Positions 8,041 through 17,481 are shown, counted from the first letter of the stretch. The stretch is 64,000 nucleotides of DNA from Bog-473 sp963750075 (GCA_963750075.1 CAVVPG010000002.1:186001-250000); one strand, 5' to 3'. Translations and numbers: made by a program. The notes: a model not told the origin generated them from the letters alone.

Positions 8041-9118
8041 CCCGGCCGGAGGGGCCGACGAAGGTCAACTCGTCATTGGCGTTCCCCCTCATCGTCCACC
8101 CCGAGCTGTGGACCAGATGATGGTGGTGGACGCACAACAGCACCAGGTTGTCGATGTCGGTGCGCCCGTCGGGCTTCCATGGCACCACATGGTGGGCGTT
8201 GGTGAACGTCGCGTGGGTGCACCCGGGGAACCGGCAGTGGCGGTCCCGGCGCATGATCTCGCGGCGCTGGGCGTCGGTGGGTTCCCGGCGGGCCCGGCCC
8301 TCGTACATGGTGTGGCCGACGTCGTCGTCGACGGCGAGGGCGATGGTGGCGTCACAGGCGATGCGGCGAACGGTCTCACCGCTGATCAGCCCGTCACGCT
8401 CCAGCTCGCCGGCGAGCCCGCTGGCCTCGTCGGTCAGGGCAACAAGGGGGACGTGGGCCACCACGTGGTACGGGCTCGGGCCCGGCCGCCCGCCGCCCGC
8501 CGACGACCGGATCACGTCGACGAACGCGTCGGCCAGGCGCTGGTCCCACGGGGTGTCGCCGTCGGAGGGGACCTGGCGGGCCCTGGCCTCGAGACACGCC
8601 CGCGTCTCGGCGTAGGACTCGGGCGGCAGCTGCACGGTCGTGGTGCGGAAGCGATCGTTGAAACGGCAGAACCGACCCTCGTGCACAGAGGCGGCCTCGG
8701 ACTCGCCGGGTGCCCGGCTCGACCGGGCCAGCTCGGCCAACTGGCGGACCGAGCACTCCCGTGCCTGCTCCGTCAGCTCTCGGTCCGTCTCGGGCGTGGC
8801 CCAGTCGGAGAGCGCCCGGACCTTGTCGAAGGAGAGGTCGCCCGCGCAGAGCCCCGCCATGAGGTGCGGCATGTCCCACGCCTTCTCGGCCACGTGTGCG
8901 TAGGCCCGCGCCGTCGGCACGGAGAGGCCGAAGCGCTCCACGGCCCAGACCTCCGGCGACGTCGCACCCTCGTCTCGATACGCCTGGCGCCGCCCCACCT
9001 CGCCCAGCAGCACGATGATCGCCCCGTCCACCGCCGCCTTCTGGCGTACCAGTTCGTCGAGACGGTCTCGGATCTCCTCGTTCGACAGGGCGCCGGCAGC
9101 GCCGATCGGGTCATCCAT
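7982..9118 (-). CDS. DUF222 domain protein with C-terminal HNH endonuclease domain (13E12-type)
   Basis: A 378-residue actinobacterial repeat-family protein of the type called 13E12/REP13E12 in mycobacteria. The N-terminal 200 residues are the helical DUF222 region. The C-terminal HNH fold is complete: CRFPGC, then NAHHVVPW, DIDNLVLLC and the histidine run HHHHLVH, which together place the metal- and zinc-binding residues at about 295-345. The family occurs in many copies in actinobacteria and is thought to be mobile or a domesticated nuclease. It separates purSQ from purL and overlaps the end of purQ. The biological substrate is unknown. Confidence 0.85.
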   Translation of the reverse strand: MDDPIGAAGALSNEEIRDRLDELVRQKAAVDGAIIVLLGEVGRRQAYRDEGATSPEVWAVERFGLSVPTARAYAHVAEKAWDMPHLMAGLCAGDLSFDKVRALSDWATPETDRELTEQARECSVRQLAELARSSRAPGESEAASVHEGRFCRFNDRFRTTTVQLPPESYAETRACLEARARQVPSDGDTPWDQRLADAFVDVIRSSAGGGRPGPSPYHVVAHVPLVALTDEASGLAGELERDGLISGETVRRIACDATIALAVDDDVGHTMYEGRARREPTDAQRREIMRRDRHCRFPGCTHATFTNAHHVVPWKPDGRTDIDNLVLLCVHHHHLVHSSGWTMRGNANDELTFVGPSGRAMTSRPSPRWTAVTSGIQD

Positions 9119-9157
9119 CGGGAGCAGAACGGTCCCCCGAGGCCCTGCCGTGTCAGA

Positions 9158-9586
9158 TCACGTCCGCGAGCGCGGGATCTCGGCCTTCTGCAGCACGGCC
9201 GCGCTGACGCCGGCGGCGCGCCAGGTCGCGTAGGTGATGCCCTTGCGCTCGCCGTAGTCCTTGGCCACCTTGATGAACTGCTTCTCGAGCGCCGACAGAT
9301 CCTTCACCTGGTTCGTACGAGATCGCTCGTCGAGCAGGTCCTTCTGCTCCTGGAGCAGGTGGAGGCGGGTCAGAGCGTCCGCAGAGGCGAGCTGGGACTC
9401 GATCGCCGCCAGCCGGCGGTCGATCGACGCCGGCGTGCGCTTGCGGCCCCGTTTCGGCTTGGACGTCTCGAGCGCCTCGAGATAGTGGCGGACGCTTGCA
9501 CTCTCGGCCCGCCCACGAGCGAGCGCGGCCTTGTGGCCGGTGCTCATGGGCTTGCGAGGAGCCGGAGTCTTTCCCTTGGTTGCCAT
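9158..9586 (-). CDS. basic conserved hypothetical protein
   Basis: A 142-residue, Lys/Arg-rich protein without membrane segments. The N-terminus (KPMSTGHKAALARGRAE) resembles DNA- or RNA-contacting tails. It is followed by KRGRKRTPASIDRRLAAI and a long predicted coiled-coil helix with heptad leucines, then a C-terminal KDYGERKGITYATWRAAGV segment that looks like a helix-turn-helix. I recall similar unnamed proteins in other Acidimicrobiia, but no function is established. A GGGAG sits directly before the ATG. It could bind nucleic acid; this is inference only. Confidence 0.6.
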   Translation of the reverse strand: MATKGKTPAPRKPMSTGHKAALARGRAESASVRHYLEALETSKPKRGRKRTPASIDRRLAAIESQLASADALTRLHLLQEQKDLLDERSRTNQVKDLSALEKQFIKVAKDYGERKGITYATWRAAGVSAAVLQKAEIPRSRT

Positions 9587-9698
9587 GCTCCCATTGTGAC
9601 GCGGCCGGCGCGTCCATATGCATCAACCCCCATATTTCATTTCGGTAGCATCGATCACCCCATATCACCGAATCCCGTACGAGCCATTTCGACTCCGT

Positions 9699-9704
9699 TA
9701 CCCT
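9699..9704 (+). promoter_or_regulatory. -10 box TACCCT, probably leaderless transcript
   Basis: TACCCT ends 6 nt before the ATG at 9711, with no Shine-Dalgarno between, so transcription would begin at the start codon. The same spacing recurs at several genes in this window. Confidence 0.45.
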
Positions 9705-9710
9705 GCGGGC

Positions 9711-10121
9711 ATGGATGCACGGACACGCCGCACCATGGCCGCCGTGCTCCTCGCGGCCGCCCTCCTCATCGCCGCCTACTGGCTGGCCTGGCTGATCCAC
9801 CGCTCCCTCGTGGCCTCCGAGAACGGCCCGTCCTACACCCAGTTCGAGGACGCGTTCCCCCTCGCCGACGGCTGGCTGGCGCTCTGCCTGGTCGCCGCCT
9901 CGTACTGCCTCACCACGGCGCGGCGGGCGGCCCTGTTCTGGCTCCTGGCCGGGGGCGGGGCCGGGCTCTACCTCTTCGGGATGGACGTGCTCTACGACCT
10001 GCAGCACGGCATCTGGGGCAAGGGCGGCAACGGGCTGGTGGAGCTCGCCATCAACCTGGTGACCCTCGGCCTCTCGCTCTACGTGCTGCGCTGGGCCTGG
10101 ACGAGACGTGAGGTCATATGA
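9711..10121 (+). CDS. small four-helix membrane protein of unknown function
   Basis: A 136-residue integral membrane protein with four hydrophobic segments, at about 8-30, 58-74, 80-100 and 112-128. The frame is open upstream, but the ATG at 9711 follows a TAnnnT box by 6 nt and begins just before the first membrane helix, so it is preferred. The gene overlaps the next one, a methyltransferase, by 4 nt (ATGA), indicating a two-gene operon. No motif pointing to transport or catalysis is visible. Confidence 0.6.
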   Translation: MDARTRRTMAAVLLAAALLIAAYWLAWLIHRSLVASENGPSYTQFEDAFPLADGWLALCLVAASYCLTTARRAALFWLLAGGGAGLYLFGMDVLYDLQHGIWGKGGNGLVELAINLVTLGLSLYVLRWAWTRREVI

Positions 10122-10735
10122 GCCAATTCCACTTCGACCCGGCCACCTACCTGGACATGATGCGGGCGGAGCTGCCGGCCTACGGGCGCCTGCAGGAGGC
10201 GGTTGCGGCGGCCACCGAGCCGATGGAGGTCACGACGGTGCTCGACCTCGGGACCGGCACGGGGGAGACGCTGGCCGCCGTGCTCGCGCACCACCCCGGG
10301 GCGAGGGCGGTCGGCCTGGACAAGAGCGCGCCGATGCTCGATGCGGCCCGCACCCGGCTCGAGGCGCTGGCGGTCGAGCTGAGCGTCGCCGAGCTGGTCG
10401 ACTCGCTGCCCCCGGGCCCCTTCGACCTGGTCGTCTCGGCACTGGCCGTCCACCACCTCGAGGGCGCCGCCAAGGCCGACCTCTTCGCCCGGGTGGCGCG
10501 CGTACTGCGTCCCAGCGGGCGTTTCGTGCTCGGCGACGTCGTGGTCCCGGCCGACCCCGCCGACGCGGTGACGCCGCTGACCAGCGACCACGACCGGCCC
10601 TCGACCGTGGACGATCAGCTGCGCTGGCTGGCCGACAACGGGTTCGACGCGGCCGTCGTGTGGTCCGAGCACGACCTCGCCGTGTTCCGCGCCGATCGTA
10701 CGCTCAGCCCGCTGCGGTCCGCCGCTCCTGCATGA
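10118..10735 (+). CDS. class I SAM-dependent methyltransferase
   Basis: A 205-residue methyltransferase with motif I VLDLGTGTGETLAAV near residues 41-55, the acidic GLDKSAP loop, and the post-I segment FDLVVSALAVHHL near 106-118. The end is close to the AdoMet-MTase 23/25 type fold. It is translationally coupled to the preceding membrane protein gene, so the substrate may be membrane-associated, but this is a guess. Its last 32 nt overlap the end of the convergent patatin gene. Confidence 0.75.
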   Translation: MSQFHFDPATYLDMMRAELPAYGRLQEAVAAATEPMEVTTVLDLGTGTGETLAAVLAHHPGARAVGLDKSAPMLDAARTRLEALAVELSVAELVDSLPPGPFDLVVSALAVHHLEGAAKADLFARVARVLRPSGRFVLGDVVVPADPADAVTPLTSDHDRPSTVDDQLRWLADNGFDAAVVWSEHDLAVFRADRTLSPLRSAAPA

Positions 10736-11924
10736 GTTGGCGCGCCTCACTGTCGGTGCGCGGGACCCGGCCTCGGGCACCCATCTCGATGATGAAGGAG
10801 GTGGCCCCCGCCACGCCGTTCAGGAACAACTCGTGTCGTTGCGCGGGGGTCAGGTCGAAATCGGTGGTCGAGATCCCGGCATTGTCCACGAATATGGTGC
10901 GGCCGGCCGTCGCGGCATCGATGCCGTAGGCGTCCCATTCGCTCATCATCGTGTGCAGGCAGCCCCGCGCCTCGCCGTAGGCCGTCGCCGCCGCCTTGGT
11001 GGACGGGAACTGGGTTTGCAGGGCCGACAGCTTGACGCCGATGGTGGGCCAGCGCGGCTCCGCACCATCCTCCCGGTCGAACGCGTTGATCGGGAAGTTG
11101 CGCAGCATGCCCCCGTCCACCCACGTCACCGTGCCTCCCTCGTAGCGGGTGGTGATCGAGCCCCCGTCGGGCCGGGGCACGTCGACCTCGGCTGGCAGCG
11201 CCGTGAAGGTGACCGGCTCGAAGAAGAAGGGGATCGACATCGACGCACGCACGGCCCCGACGACGTCCTGCTGGTCCCTGTCCTTCCCGTAGTAGTCGTA
11301 GTCCCAGGGCAGGCGGACGAGCTGGCCGCGGGTGATGTCCGAGGTGTGCACGACGAGCCGGTAGCGGTGGCTCTCGGGGAGGCTCATGCCCGGGTCTTCC
11401 TCCTGGGTGATCTTGAGGTCCTCGAACGTGTGCACGCCGAGCCCGTCCAAAATCGGTGTGAGCCAAGTGAAGAGGTAGTCGCCGTCGTAGACGCCCATCT
11501 TGTGGGTCAGCACCTCGGCTGAGGACAGGATCTCGCCGGCGTTGCCGAGGTGGTGGTCCATGAACGCGTGCAGCTTGCCCTTGGGCATGAACTCGTTGAA
11601 GGTCAGGTTGTCGAGGTATCCCTGGAGGGCCGTCATGGGCGCGCCCTTCTTGGAGATGGCGGCGATGAGTGACGCCGCGATGGCGCCGGCACTCGTGCCG
11701 GCCACGCGCTGGAAGCGGTAACCGGCCTCGGCAAGGGCGGACACGGCGCCAACGATGCCGATGCCCTTGACGCCACCGCCTTCCAGAGCCAGGTCTGCCA
11801 CGAGCTCCTTGGACCATCCATCGGACGCGAGGAGCGCGGCGGCCCCCTGCTCGAACCGCTGCTGGAGCTCCGCCGAGCGGGAGTATCCGTACGGCGCCCC
11901 GGGGTCGATCACGATATCGGCCAT
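10704..11924 (-). CDS. patatin-like phospholipase
   Basis: A 406-residue lipid acyl hydrolase of the patatin family. The oxyanion loop GGGVKG is at residues 49-54, the nucleophile Ser78 lies in GTSAG, and the catalytic Asp is in VDGGMLRNFP near 270, so the Ser-Asp dyad is intact. The family cleaves fatty acids from phospholipids or neutral lipids. It has no signal peptide and should be cytoplasmic or peripheral. Its purine-rich run just before the ATG could be a ribosome site. It overlaps the convergent methyltransferase end and is divergent from purL. Confidence 0.85.
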   Translation of the reverse strand: MADIVIDPGAPYGYSRSAELQQRFEQGAAALLASDGWSKELVADLALEGGGVKGIGIVGAVSALAEAGYRFQRVAGTSAGAIAASLIAAISKKGAPMTALQGYLDNLTFNEFMPKGKLHAFMDHHLGNAGEILSSAEVLTHKMGVYDGDYLFTWLTPILDGLGVHTFEDLKITQEEDPGMSLPESHRYRLVVHTSDITRGQLVRLPWDYDYYGKDRDQQDVVGAVRASMSIPFFFEPVTFTALPAEVDVPRPDGGSITTRYEGGTVTWVDGGMLRNFPINAFDREDGAEPRWPTIGVKLSALQTQFPSTKAAATAYGEARGCLHTMMSEWDAYGIDAATAGRTIFVDNAGISTTDFDLTPAQRHELFLNGVAGATSFIIEMGARGRVPRTDSEARQLMQERRTAAG

Positions 11925-12007
11925 CTCGCCCCCCCCTCTGTCCGTCCGCGTGAGCGTACCCAGTCGTGCGGGGAGGTCCGGGCGCGGCCTCTATCGTGGT
12001 GGTCATC

Positions 12008-14272
12008 ATGACGCCCCCGGCCGAGGCGCCGCCGACAGCAGAGGAGCAGCCGTACCTGCACCGGGCGCTCGGCCTCACCGACGACGAGTACGAGGCCGTC
12101 GCCAAGATCCTGGGCCGCCCGCCCAACCACCTCGAGCTCGCCCTCTACGCCGTGATGTGGAGCGAGCACTGCTCGTACAAGTCGTCCCGGCTCCATCTGC
12201 GGCGTCTCCCGACGGAAGGGCCAAGAGTGCTCGTCGGCCCGGGTGAGAACGCCGGGGTCATCGACGCCGGGGACGGCATCGCGGTGGCGATCCGGATCGA
12301 GAGCCACAACCACCCCTCGGCGATCGAGCCCTACCAGGGTGCCGCCACCGGCGTGGGCGGCATCCTGCGCGACATCTTCACCATGGGGGCCCGCCCGCTC
12401 GCCGTCATGGACCCGCTCTTCTTCGGCCTTCCCGACGACGCCCGCCAGCGCTGGCTCGTCGAGGGCGTCGTGAGCGGGATCTCGGGCTACGGCAACTCCG
12501 TCGGCGTCCCGACCGTCGGCGGCGAGCTCACCTTCGACCCCTGCTACGCCCAGAACCCTCTCGTCAACGTCCTCTGCATGGGCGCGCTGCCGACCGAGCG
12601 CCTCGTCCTCGGCATCGCGTCAGGCCCGGGGAACCTGGCCGTGCTGCTCGGCTCGGCCACGGGCCGCGACGGCATCGGCGGGGTGAGCGTCCTGGCCTCC
12701 GCCGGATTCAATGGGGCGGACGACACAAAAAGACCCAGCGTCCAGGTGGGAGACCCGTTCGAGGAGAAGCGGCTCATCGAGGCGTGCCTGGAGCTGCTCG
12801 ACACCAAGCTCGTCGTCGGGATCCAGGACCTCGGCGGCGCCGGGCTCGCCTGCGCCACGAGCGAGACCGCGGGGCGTGGCGGCGTCGGCATGGACGTCGA
12901 CGTGTCGGCCGTGCCGCGGCGCGAGGAGGCCATGGAGCCGTGGGAGGTGATGACGAGCGAGAGCCAGGAGCGCATGCTCGCCATCGTGACGCCCGAGTCG
13001 TGGCCGGCGGTGGGCGCCATCTGCGCCAGGTGGGAGGTGCGGGCCACCGTCATCGGCACGGTCACCGCGCCCGATCCGGCCGGCGGCGGGCGCCTACGGA
13101 TTCGGGACGGCCGGGAGGGGCCGGTGCTGGCCGACGTGCCGGCGGCGTCGCTCTCCGACGACGCGCCGCTCTACGACCGCCCGCGGCGGGCGCCGGACCG
13201 GTTGGCGGCCGCGCCGCTGGCGCCGCCCGCCGCCGGCGAGTGCGCCGGCGACCTGCTGGAGCTTCTGCGCTCGGCGCGCTGGGTGTGGTCGCAGTACGAC
13301 CACCAGCTCTTCTTGAACACGGTGGCCGGCCCGGGTGCCGACGCCGCGCTGCTGCGCCTGGCCGGCCCCGGGCTGCCCCCGTCGGCGCGCGGCGTCGCGG
13401 TGACGACGGACTCCAACCCGCGGGCGTGCGCGCTCGATCCGCGGGCCGGCACCGCGCTCGTGTTGGCCGAGGGCGTGGCCAACCTGGCCTGCGTCGGGGC
13501 GGCGCCGGTGGCCGTGGTCAACTGCCTCAACTTCGGCAACCCCGAGCACGCGGAGGTCATGTGGGAGCTCTCCGAGTGCATCGACGGGCTGGCCGAGGCC
13601 TGCCGCGCGCTCTCGCTGCCGGTGATCGGGGGCAACGTCAGCCTCTACAACGAGAGCGGTGGTGCCGACATCGACCCCACGCCGGTCCTCGGAGTGCTGG
13701 GCCTCGTCGACGCGGTGCACGCCCGGCCGCCGGGCCTGGCCTGGTCTGCAGGGGACGCGGTGGTGCTGCTCGGTGCGCGGGCCGCGGCTGACGGGTCGCT
13801 GCCCCTGGACGGCACGCGCTGGGCCACCGAGCGGTGCGCCCGCCGCTCCGGCGGCGGTACCGTGCCGGCAGTCGACTTCGCCGCCCACAGCGCGCTGTGC
13901 GCCTTCGTCGCCGGGCTCGTGGCGGATCAGATCGGTGGGGCGGGCGGGGATCTGGTGCAGGCCGTGCACGACGTCTCGGGCGGCGGCCTCGGGGTCGCGC
14001 TGGCCGAGATGACCGCCGCCGCGGCGGTGGGCTGCGTGCTCGAGGTGGGCGACCCCGCCGAGCTCTTCACCGAGCTGCCCTCCCGCATCGTGGTGGCGAC
14101 GTCTGACCCCGACGAGCTGTGCGCCCGCGCCGTCGCGCAGGGCATCCCCGCCGCCGTCCTCGGGCGGGCGGGCGGCGACCGCTTCCGCCTGGGGGGCCTT
14201 GTCGACCTCCCGGTCGGTGCGCTGGAAGAGGCCGAGGAGGGCAATCTGGCCCGGGCTCTGGGGGATGAGTGA
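12008..14272 (+). CDS. purL: FGAM synthase large subunit (short type)
   Basis: PurL uses ATP and ammonia from PurQ to convert FGAR to FGAM. The 754-residue length and the order of AIR-synthase-like domains fit the short PurL that works with PurS and PurQ. Landmarks are YAVMWSEHCSYKSSR near the N-terminus, SHNHPSAIEPYQGAATGVGG with the metal and nucleotide residues, GGELTFDPCY, and VIGGNVSLYNES in the second half. A TATCGT box lies 10 nt before the ATG. purL begins the second purine block, 4 kb from purSQ, and overlaps purF by 8 nt. Confidence 0.97.
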   Translation: MTPPAEAPPTAEEQPYLHRALGLTDDEYEAVAKILGRPPNHLELALYAVMWSEHCSYKSSRLHLRRLPTEGPRVLVGPGENAGVIDAGDGIAVAIRIESHNHPSAIEPYQGAATGVGGILRDIFTMGARPLAVMDPLFFGLPDDARQRWLVEGVVSGISGYGNSVGVPTVGGELTFDPCYAQNPLVNVLCMGALPTERLVLGIASGPGNLAVLLGSATGRDGIGGVSVLASAGFNGADDTKRPSVQVGDPFEEKRLIEACLELLDTKLVVGIQDLGGAGLACATSETAGRGGVGMDVDVSAVPRREEAMEPWEVMTSESQERMLAIVTPESWPAVGAICARWEVRATVIGTVTAPDPAGGGRLRIRDGREGPVLADVPAASLSDDAPLYDRPRRAPDRLAAAPLAPPAAGECAGDLLELLRSARWVWSQYDHQLFLNTVAGPGADAALLRLAGPGLPPSARGVAVTTDSNPRACALDPRAGTALVLAEGVANLACVGAAPVAVVNCLNFGNPEHAEVMWELSECIDGLAEACRALSLPVIGGNVSLYNESGGADIDPTPVLGVLGLVDAVHARPPGLAWSAGDAVVLLGARAAADGSLPLDGTRWATERCARRSGGGTVPAVDFAAHSALCAFVAGLVADQIGGAGGDLVQAVHDVSGGGLGVALAEMTAAAAVGCVLEVGDPAELFTELPSRIVVATSDPDELCARAVAQGIPAAVLGRAGGDRFRLGGLVDLPVGALEEAEEGNLARALGDE

Positions 14273-15752
14273 GGTTTTCCTGTGCGAGAATGGTGATCGC
14301 GTGAAGGAAGCGTGCGGTGTCTTCGGTGTCTATGCGCCCGGTAAGCGGGTGGCGAACCTCACGTTCGACGGCCTCTTCGCCCTGCAACACCGGGGGCAGG
14401 AGTCGGCCGGCATGGCGGTGAGCGACGGCGACACCGTGACCGTCGTCAAGGACATGGGCCTGGTGGCCACCGTGTTCGACGAGCGCACGCTCTCGGGGTT
14501 GGCCGGTCACCTCGCCATCGGTCACACCCGCTACTCGACCCACGGCGCGTCGGACTGGGCGGGCGCCCAGCCCGTCTACCGGCCGGTGGGCCGGGCCGGC
14601 TTCGCGCTTGGGCACAACGGCAACCTCACCAACACGCGGGCGCTGGCCGAGAAGGTCGGGATGCTGCCCGGGTCGATCGCCACCGACAGCGACGTCGTGG
14701 CGGAGCTGCTGGCGCACGCGTTCCCCGAGACCGAGGACCTCTCGACGGCGCTGCAGCTGGTGCTCCCCATCCTGGAGGGCGCGTTCTCCTTCGTCCTCAT
14801 GAGCTCCGAACGGCTCTTCGGCGTGCGCGACCCCCACGGCTTCCGCCCCCTGTGCCTCGGGCGGCTCGGCCCCGCCGAGGCCCCCGAGGGCTGGGTGCTC
14901 GCCTCCGAGTCGCCCGCCCTCAGCGTCATCGGCGCCACGTTCGTGCGCGAGGTCGCGCCGGGCGAGCTCGTGGTGATCGACGCGGACGGTCCCAAGAGCC
15001 TCGAGGTCCCCTGGCTGCGCGAGGTGACGCCGCGGCTGTGCATCTTCGAGTTCGCCTACATCGCGCGGCCCGACAGCCGGTTGTACGGCCGGGAGGTCCA
15101 CGAGACCCGGTGCCGCATGGGCGAGCTGCTGGCGGCGCAGGCGCCGGCCGAGGCCGACATGGTGATGGGGGTCCCCGAATCCGGCGTGCCGGCGGCCGAG
15201 GGCTTCGCCCGGGCCAGCGGCATCCCCTACGGGCAGGGGCTGGTAAAGAACCGCTACATCGGGCGCTCCTTCATCGCGCCGGACCAGGGGGCGCGGGCCG
15301 ACGCGGTGCGGCGCAAGCTCAACCCCCTCCGCGACGCCATCGCGGGCAAGCGGCTCGTCGTCGTGGACGACTCCATCGTGCGGGGCACCACGCAGCGCTC
15401 GGTCATCCGCATGCTGCGCGAGGCCGGCGCGGCCGAGGTCCACCTGCGCATCTCGTCGCCGCCCTGGCGCTGGCCGTGCTTCTACGGCATCGACACGCCC
15501 TCCTACGAGGAGCTGCTGGCGACCGACCACACCGTGGCGGAGATGGCCGAGATTCTGGGTGCCGACTCGCTGGCCTACATCAGCATCGAGAACCTGAAGG
15601 AGGCCATCGGGGCTGACGGCGGGTTCTGCGACGCCTGCTTCACCGGGGACTACCCGACACCGGTGACCCACAGGGGGCCGACGCCGGTGTCGCTCGGGCG
15701 CCCCGAGCGGGTCACGGCCACGGCCCACCAGGCCGCGCTCCCCGGGGTCTGA
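14265..15752 (+). CDS. purF: amidophosphoribosyltransferase
   Basis: PurF makes phosphoribosylamine from PRPP and glutamine, the first step of purine synthesis. The glutaminase nucleophile is the Cys of ACGVFGVY, residue 17 from the ATG at 14265, which implies removal of a 16-residue propeptide. A GTG at 14301 would leave only four residues and is the alternative start. The PRPP loop is VVVDDSIVRGTT. Cysteines in PPWRWPCF and in FCDACF are placed as in the oxygen-sensitive [4Fe-4S] PurF of Bacillus. It overlaps purL by 8 nt. Confidence 0.96.
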   Translation: MSEVFLCENGDRVKEACGVFGVYAPGKRVANLTFDGLFALQHRGQESAGMAVSDGDTVTVVKDMGLVATVFDERTLSGLAGHLAIGHTRYSTHGASDWAGAQPVYRPVGRAGFALGHNGNLTNTRALAEKVGMLPGSIATDSDVVAELLAHAFPETEDLSTALQLVLPILEGAFSFVLMSSERLFGVRDPHGFRPLCLGRLGPAEAPEGWVLASESPALSVIGATFVREVAPGELVVIDADGPKSLEVPWLREVTPRLCIFEFAYIARPDSRLYGREVHETRCRMGELLAAQAPAEADMVMGVPESGVPAAEGFARASGIPYGQGLVKNRYIGRSFIAPDQGARADAVRRKLNPLRDAIAGKRLVVVDDSIVRGTTQRSVIRMLREAGAAEVHLRISSPPWRWPCFYGIDTPSYEELLATDHTVAEMAEILGADSLAYISIENLKEAIGADGGFCDACFTGDYPTPVTHRGPTPVSLGRPERVTATAHQAALPGV

Positions 15753-15757
15753 CCGCG

Positions 15758-16786
15758 GTGGACGCCGGCTCGGGCGGCGCCACCTACGCGGGCGCCGGGG
15801 TGGACATCGCCGCCGGTGACGCGGCGGTCGAACGCCTGCGCTCCCTGGTCGCGGGCATCGGCGGCTTCGGCGGCCAATTTCCCCTGGACATGGAGCGCTA
15901 CCGGCGGCCCGTGCTGGTGGCCTCGACCGACGGGGTGGGCACGAAGCTCGCGGTGGCCAGGGCGAGCGGCCGCTACGACACGGTCGGCATCGACCTCGTC
16001 GCGATGTGTGTCGACGACCTGGTCTGCGTCGGCGCCGAGCCCCTCTTCATGCTCGACTACATCGCGACCGGCAGGGTCGACCCCGAGCACATTGCGACCG
16101 TCGTCAGCGGCGTGCACGAGGGCTGCCGGCAGGCGGGTTGCGTCCTCATCGGCGGCGAGACGGCCGAGCACGCGGGGATCATGGCGCCCGACGAGCTCGA
16201 CCTGGCCGGCTTCGCGGTCGGCGCGGTCGAGGACGGGGCGCAGCTCGGGCCCGAACGGGTGCGGGCGGGTGACGTCGTGGTGGGCCTGGCCTCGCCGGGC
16301 TTGCGCTCCAACGGCTACACGCTGGCGCGCCACGTGCTGCTCGAGCGCGCCGGCCTGGACCTCTCGGACCCGGCGTGGGAGGGGGCGGGCCACTCGGTGG
16401 CCGACGAGCTCCTGCGGCCCTCGGTCATCTACACCCCGTCCGTGCTGGCCGTGCGGAGCACGGTGGGCGAGGCGCTGCACGCCTGCGCGCACATCACCGG
16501 CGGCGGCATCGTGGGGAATCTGCCCCGTGCCCTTCCCAGCGGGCTCGGAGCCGTGTTGGATCGCTCGAGCTGGGAGGAGCCCCGCGTCTTCGCCGAGATC
16601 GCCCGGTTGGGCCCTGTCTCCGACGACGAGATGGACCGGGTCTTCAACCGCGGCGTCGGGATGGCGCTGGTCGTCGACCCTGCGGGCGTGGACGGGGCGC
16701 TCGCGGTGCTCCACGGGGCCGGGCAGGCGGCCGGCGTGATCGGCGAGGTCGTCGACGACGGCGGTCCGGGCGTGCGCTTCACGTGA
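15758..16786 (+). CDS. purM: phosphoribosylformylglycinamidine cyclo-ligase (AIR synthetase)
   Basis: PurM closes the imidazole ring of FGAM with ATP to give AIR. The 342-residue protein shows TYAGAGVDIAAGD at the N-terminus, STDGVGTKLAVA near 48-59, MCVDDLVCVGAEPLFMLDY with the catalytic and metal residues near 83-101, GGETAEHAG near 131-139 and AHITGGGIVGNLPR near 245-258. The GTG start sits five bases after the purF stop. The TGA overlaps the GTG of the following pyrE gene, so pyrimidine and purine genes are coupled here. Confidence 0.97.
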   Translation: MDAGSGGATYAGAGVDIAAGDAAVERLRSLVAGIGGFGGQFPLDMERYRRPVLVASTDGVGTKLAVARASGRYDTVGIDLVAMCVDDLVCVGAEPLFMLDYIATGRVDPEHIATVVSGVHEGCRQAGCVLIGGETAEHAGIMAPDELDLAGFAVGAVEDGAQLGPERVRAGDVVVGLASPGLRSNGYTLARHVLLERAGLDLSDPAWEGAGHSVADELLRPSVIYTPSVLAVRSTVGEALHACAHITGGGIVGNLPRALPSGLGAVLDRSSWEEPRVFAEIARLGPVSDDEMDRVFNRGVGMALVVDPAGVDGALAVLHGAGQAAGVIGEVVDDGGPGVRFT

Positions 16787-17343
16787 CCGGGGCCGACGAT
16801 TTCGGCGAGCTGCGGGCCCATCTGCTGGCGCACTCGGTGAAGGCCGGGGACTTCACGCTGAAGTCGGGCCGCAAGAGCAGCTGGTTCATCGACTCCAAGC
16901 AGACGGTGTGCCGGCCCGAGGCCATGCTGCTGGTGGCCGACGCCGTGCTCTCGGTGATCCCTCCCGAGGCGACGGCGATCGGCGGGCTCACCATGGGCGC
17001 CGATCCCGTGGCGTTCGTGACCGCCGGCGTGGCCGCGACGCGGGGCCGCCCGCTCAAGGCCTTCAGCGTGCGCAAGGAGGCGAAGGACCACGGGGCGGGC
17101 GGGCGCATCGCGGGCGCGCTCGAGCCCGGGGACAAGGTCGTCGTCACCGAGGACACGGTGACGCGGGGCACCTCGCTCCTCGAGGCGGCCCACGCGGTCC
17201 AGGAGGCCGGGGGCGAGGTGGTGCTGCTCGTCGCCGTGGTCGACCGCGGGGGGACGGTCGAGGCCATGGCGGCGGCGGAGGGGTTGGCCTTCCGGGCCGT
17301 CCTCACGGCGCCCGACCTCGGATTCCCCTTCGAGGGAGCCTGA
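16783..17343 (+). CDS. pyrE: orotate phosphoribosyltransferase
   Basis: A 186-residue type I phosphoribosyltransferase. Orotate-type features are FTLKSGRKSSWFID near the N-terminus and FSVRKEAKDHGAGG, whose Lys and Arg residues belong to the active-site loop of PyrE. The PRPP-binding motif VVVTEDTVTRGTS is near residues 119-131; the usual second acidic residue after Glu-Asp is replaced by Thr, which is unusual but tolerated in some members. It transfers ribose phosphate from PRPP to orotate to make OMP. The GTG start overlaps the purM stop. A hairpin follows the stop. Confidence 0.88.
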   Translation: MTGADDFGELRAHLLAHSVKAGDFTLKSGRKSSWFIDSKQTVCRPEAMLLVADAVLSVIPPEATAIGGLTMGADPVAFVTAGVAATRGRPLKAFSVRKEAKDHGAGGRIAGALEPGDKVVVTEDTVTRGTSLLEAAHAVQEAGGEVVLLVAVVDRGGTVEAMAAAEGLAFRAVLTAPDLGFPFEGA

Positions 17344-17345
17344 CG

Positions 17346-17366
17346 CCGCACCCCGGGCCGGTGCGG
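17346..17366 (+). terminator. hairpin after pyrE
   Basis: A perfect 7-bp stem (CCGCACC with GGTGCGG) and a 7-nt loop begin three bases after the pyrE stop. No T-run follows, so it is terminator-like and may only stabilise the 3' end. Confidence 0.45.
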
Positions 17367-17481
17367 ACTCGCCACGTGCAACGGCCGGGACGGACGACGG
17401 GCAGAAGAATGTGGCGCGTGGTCGTTGCTTTGCGGAGAGCCGTTCCCTAGATTCGGTACGAGCGGACCTCGGAGGTGATAC

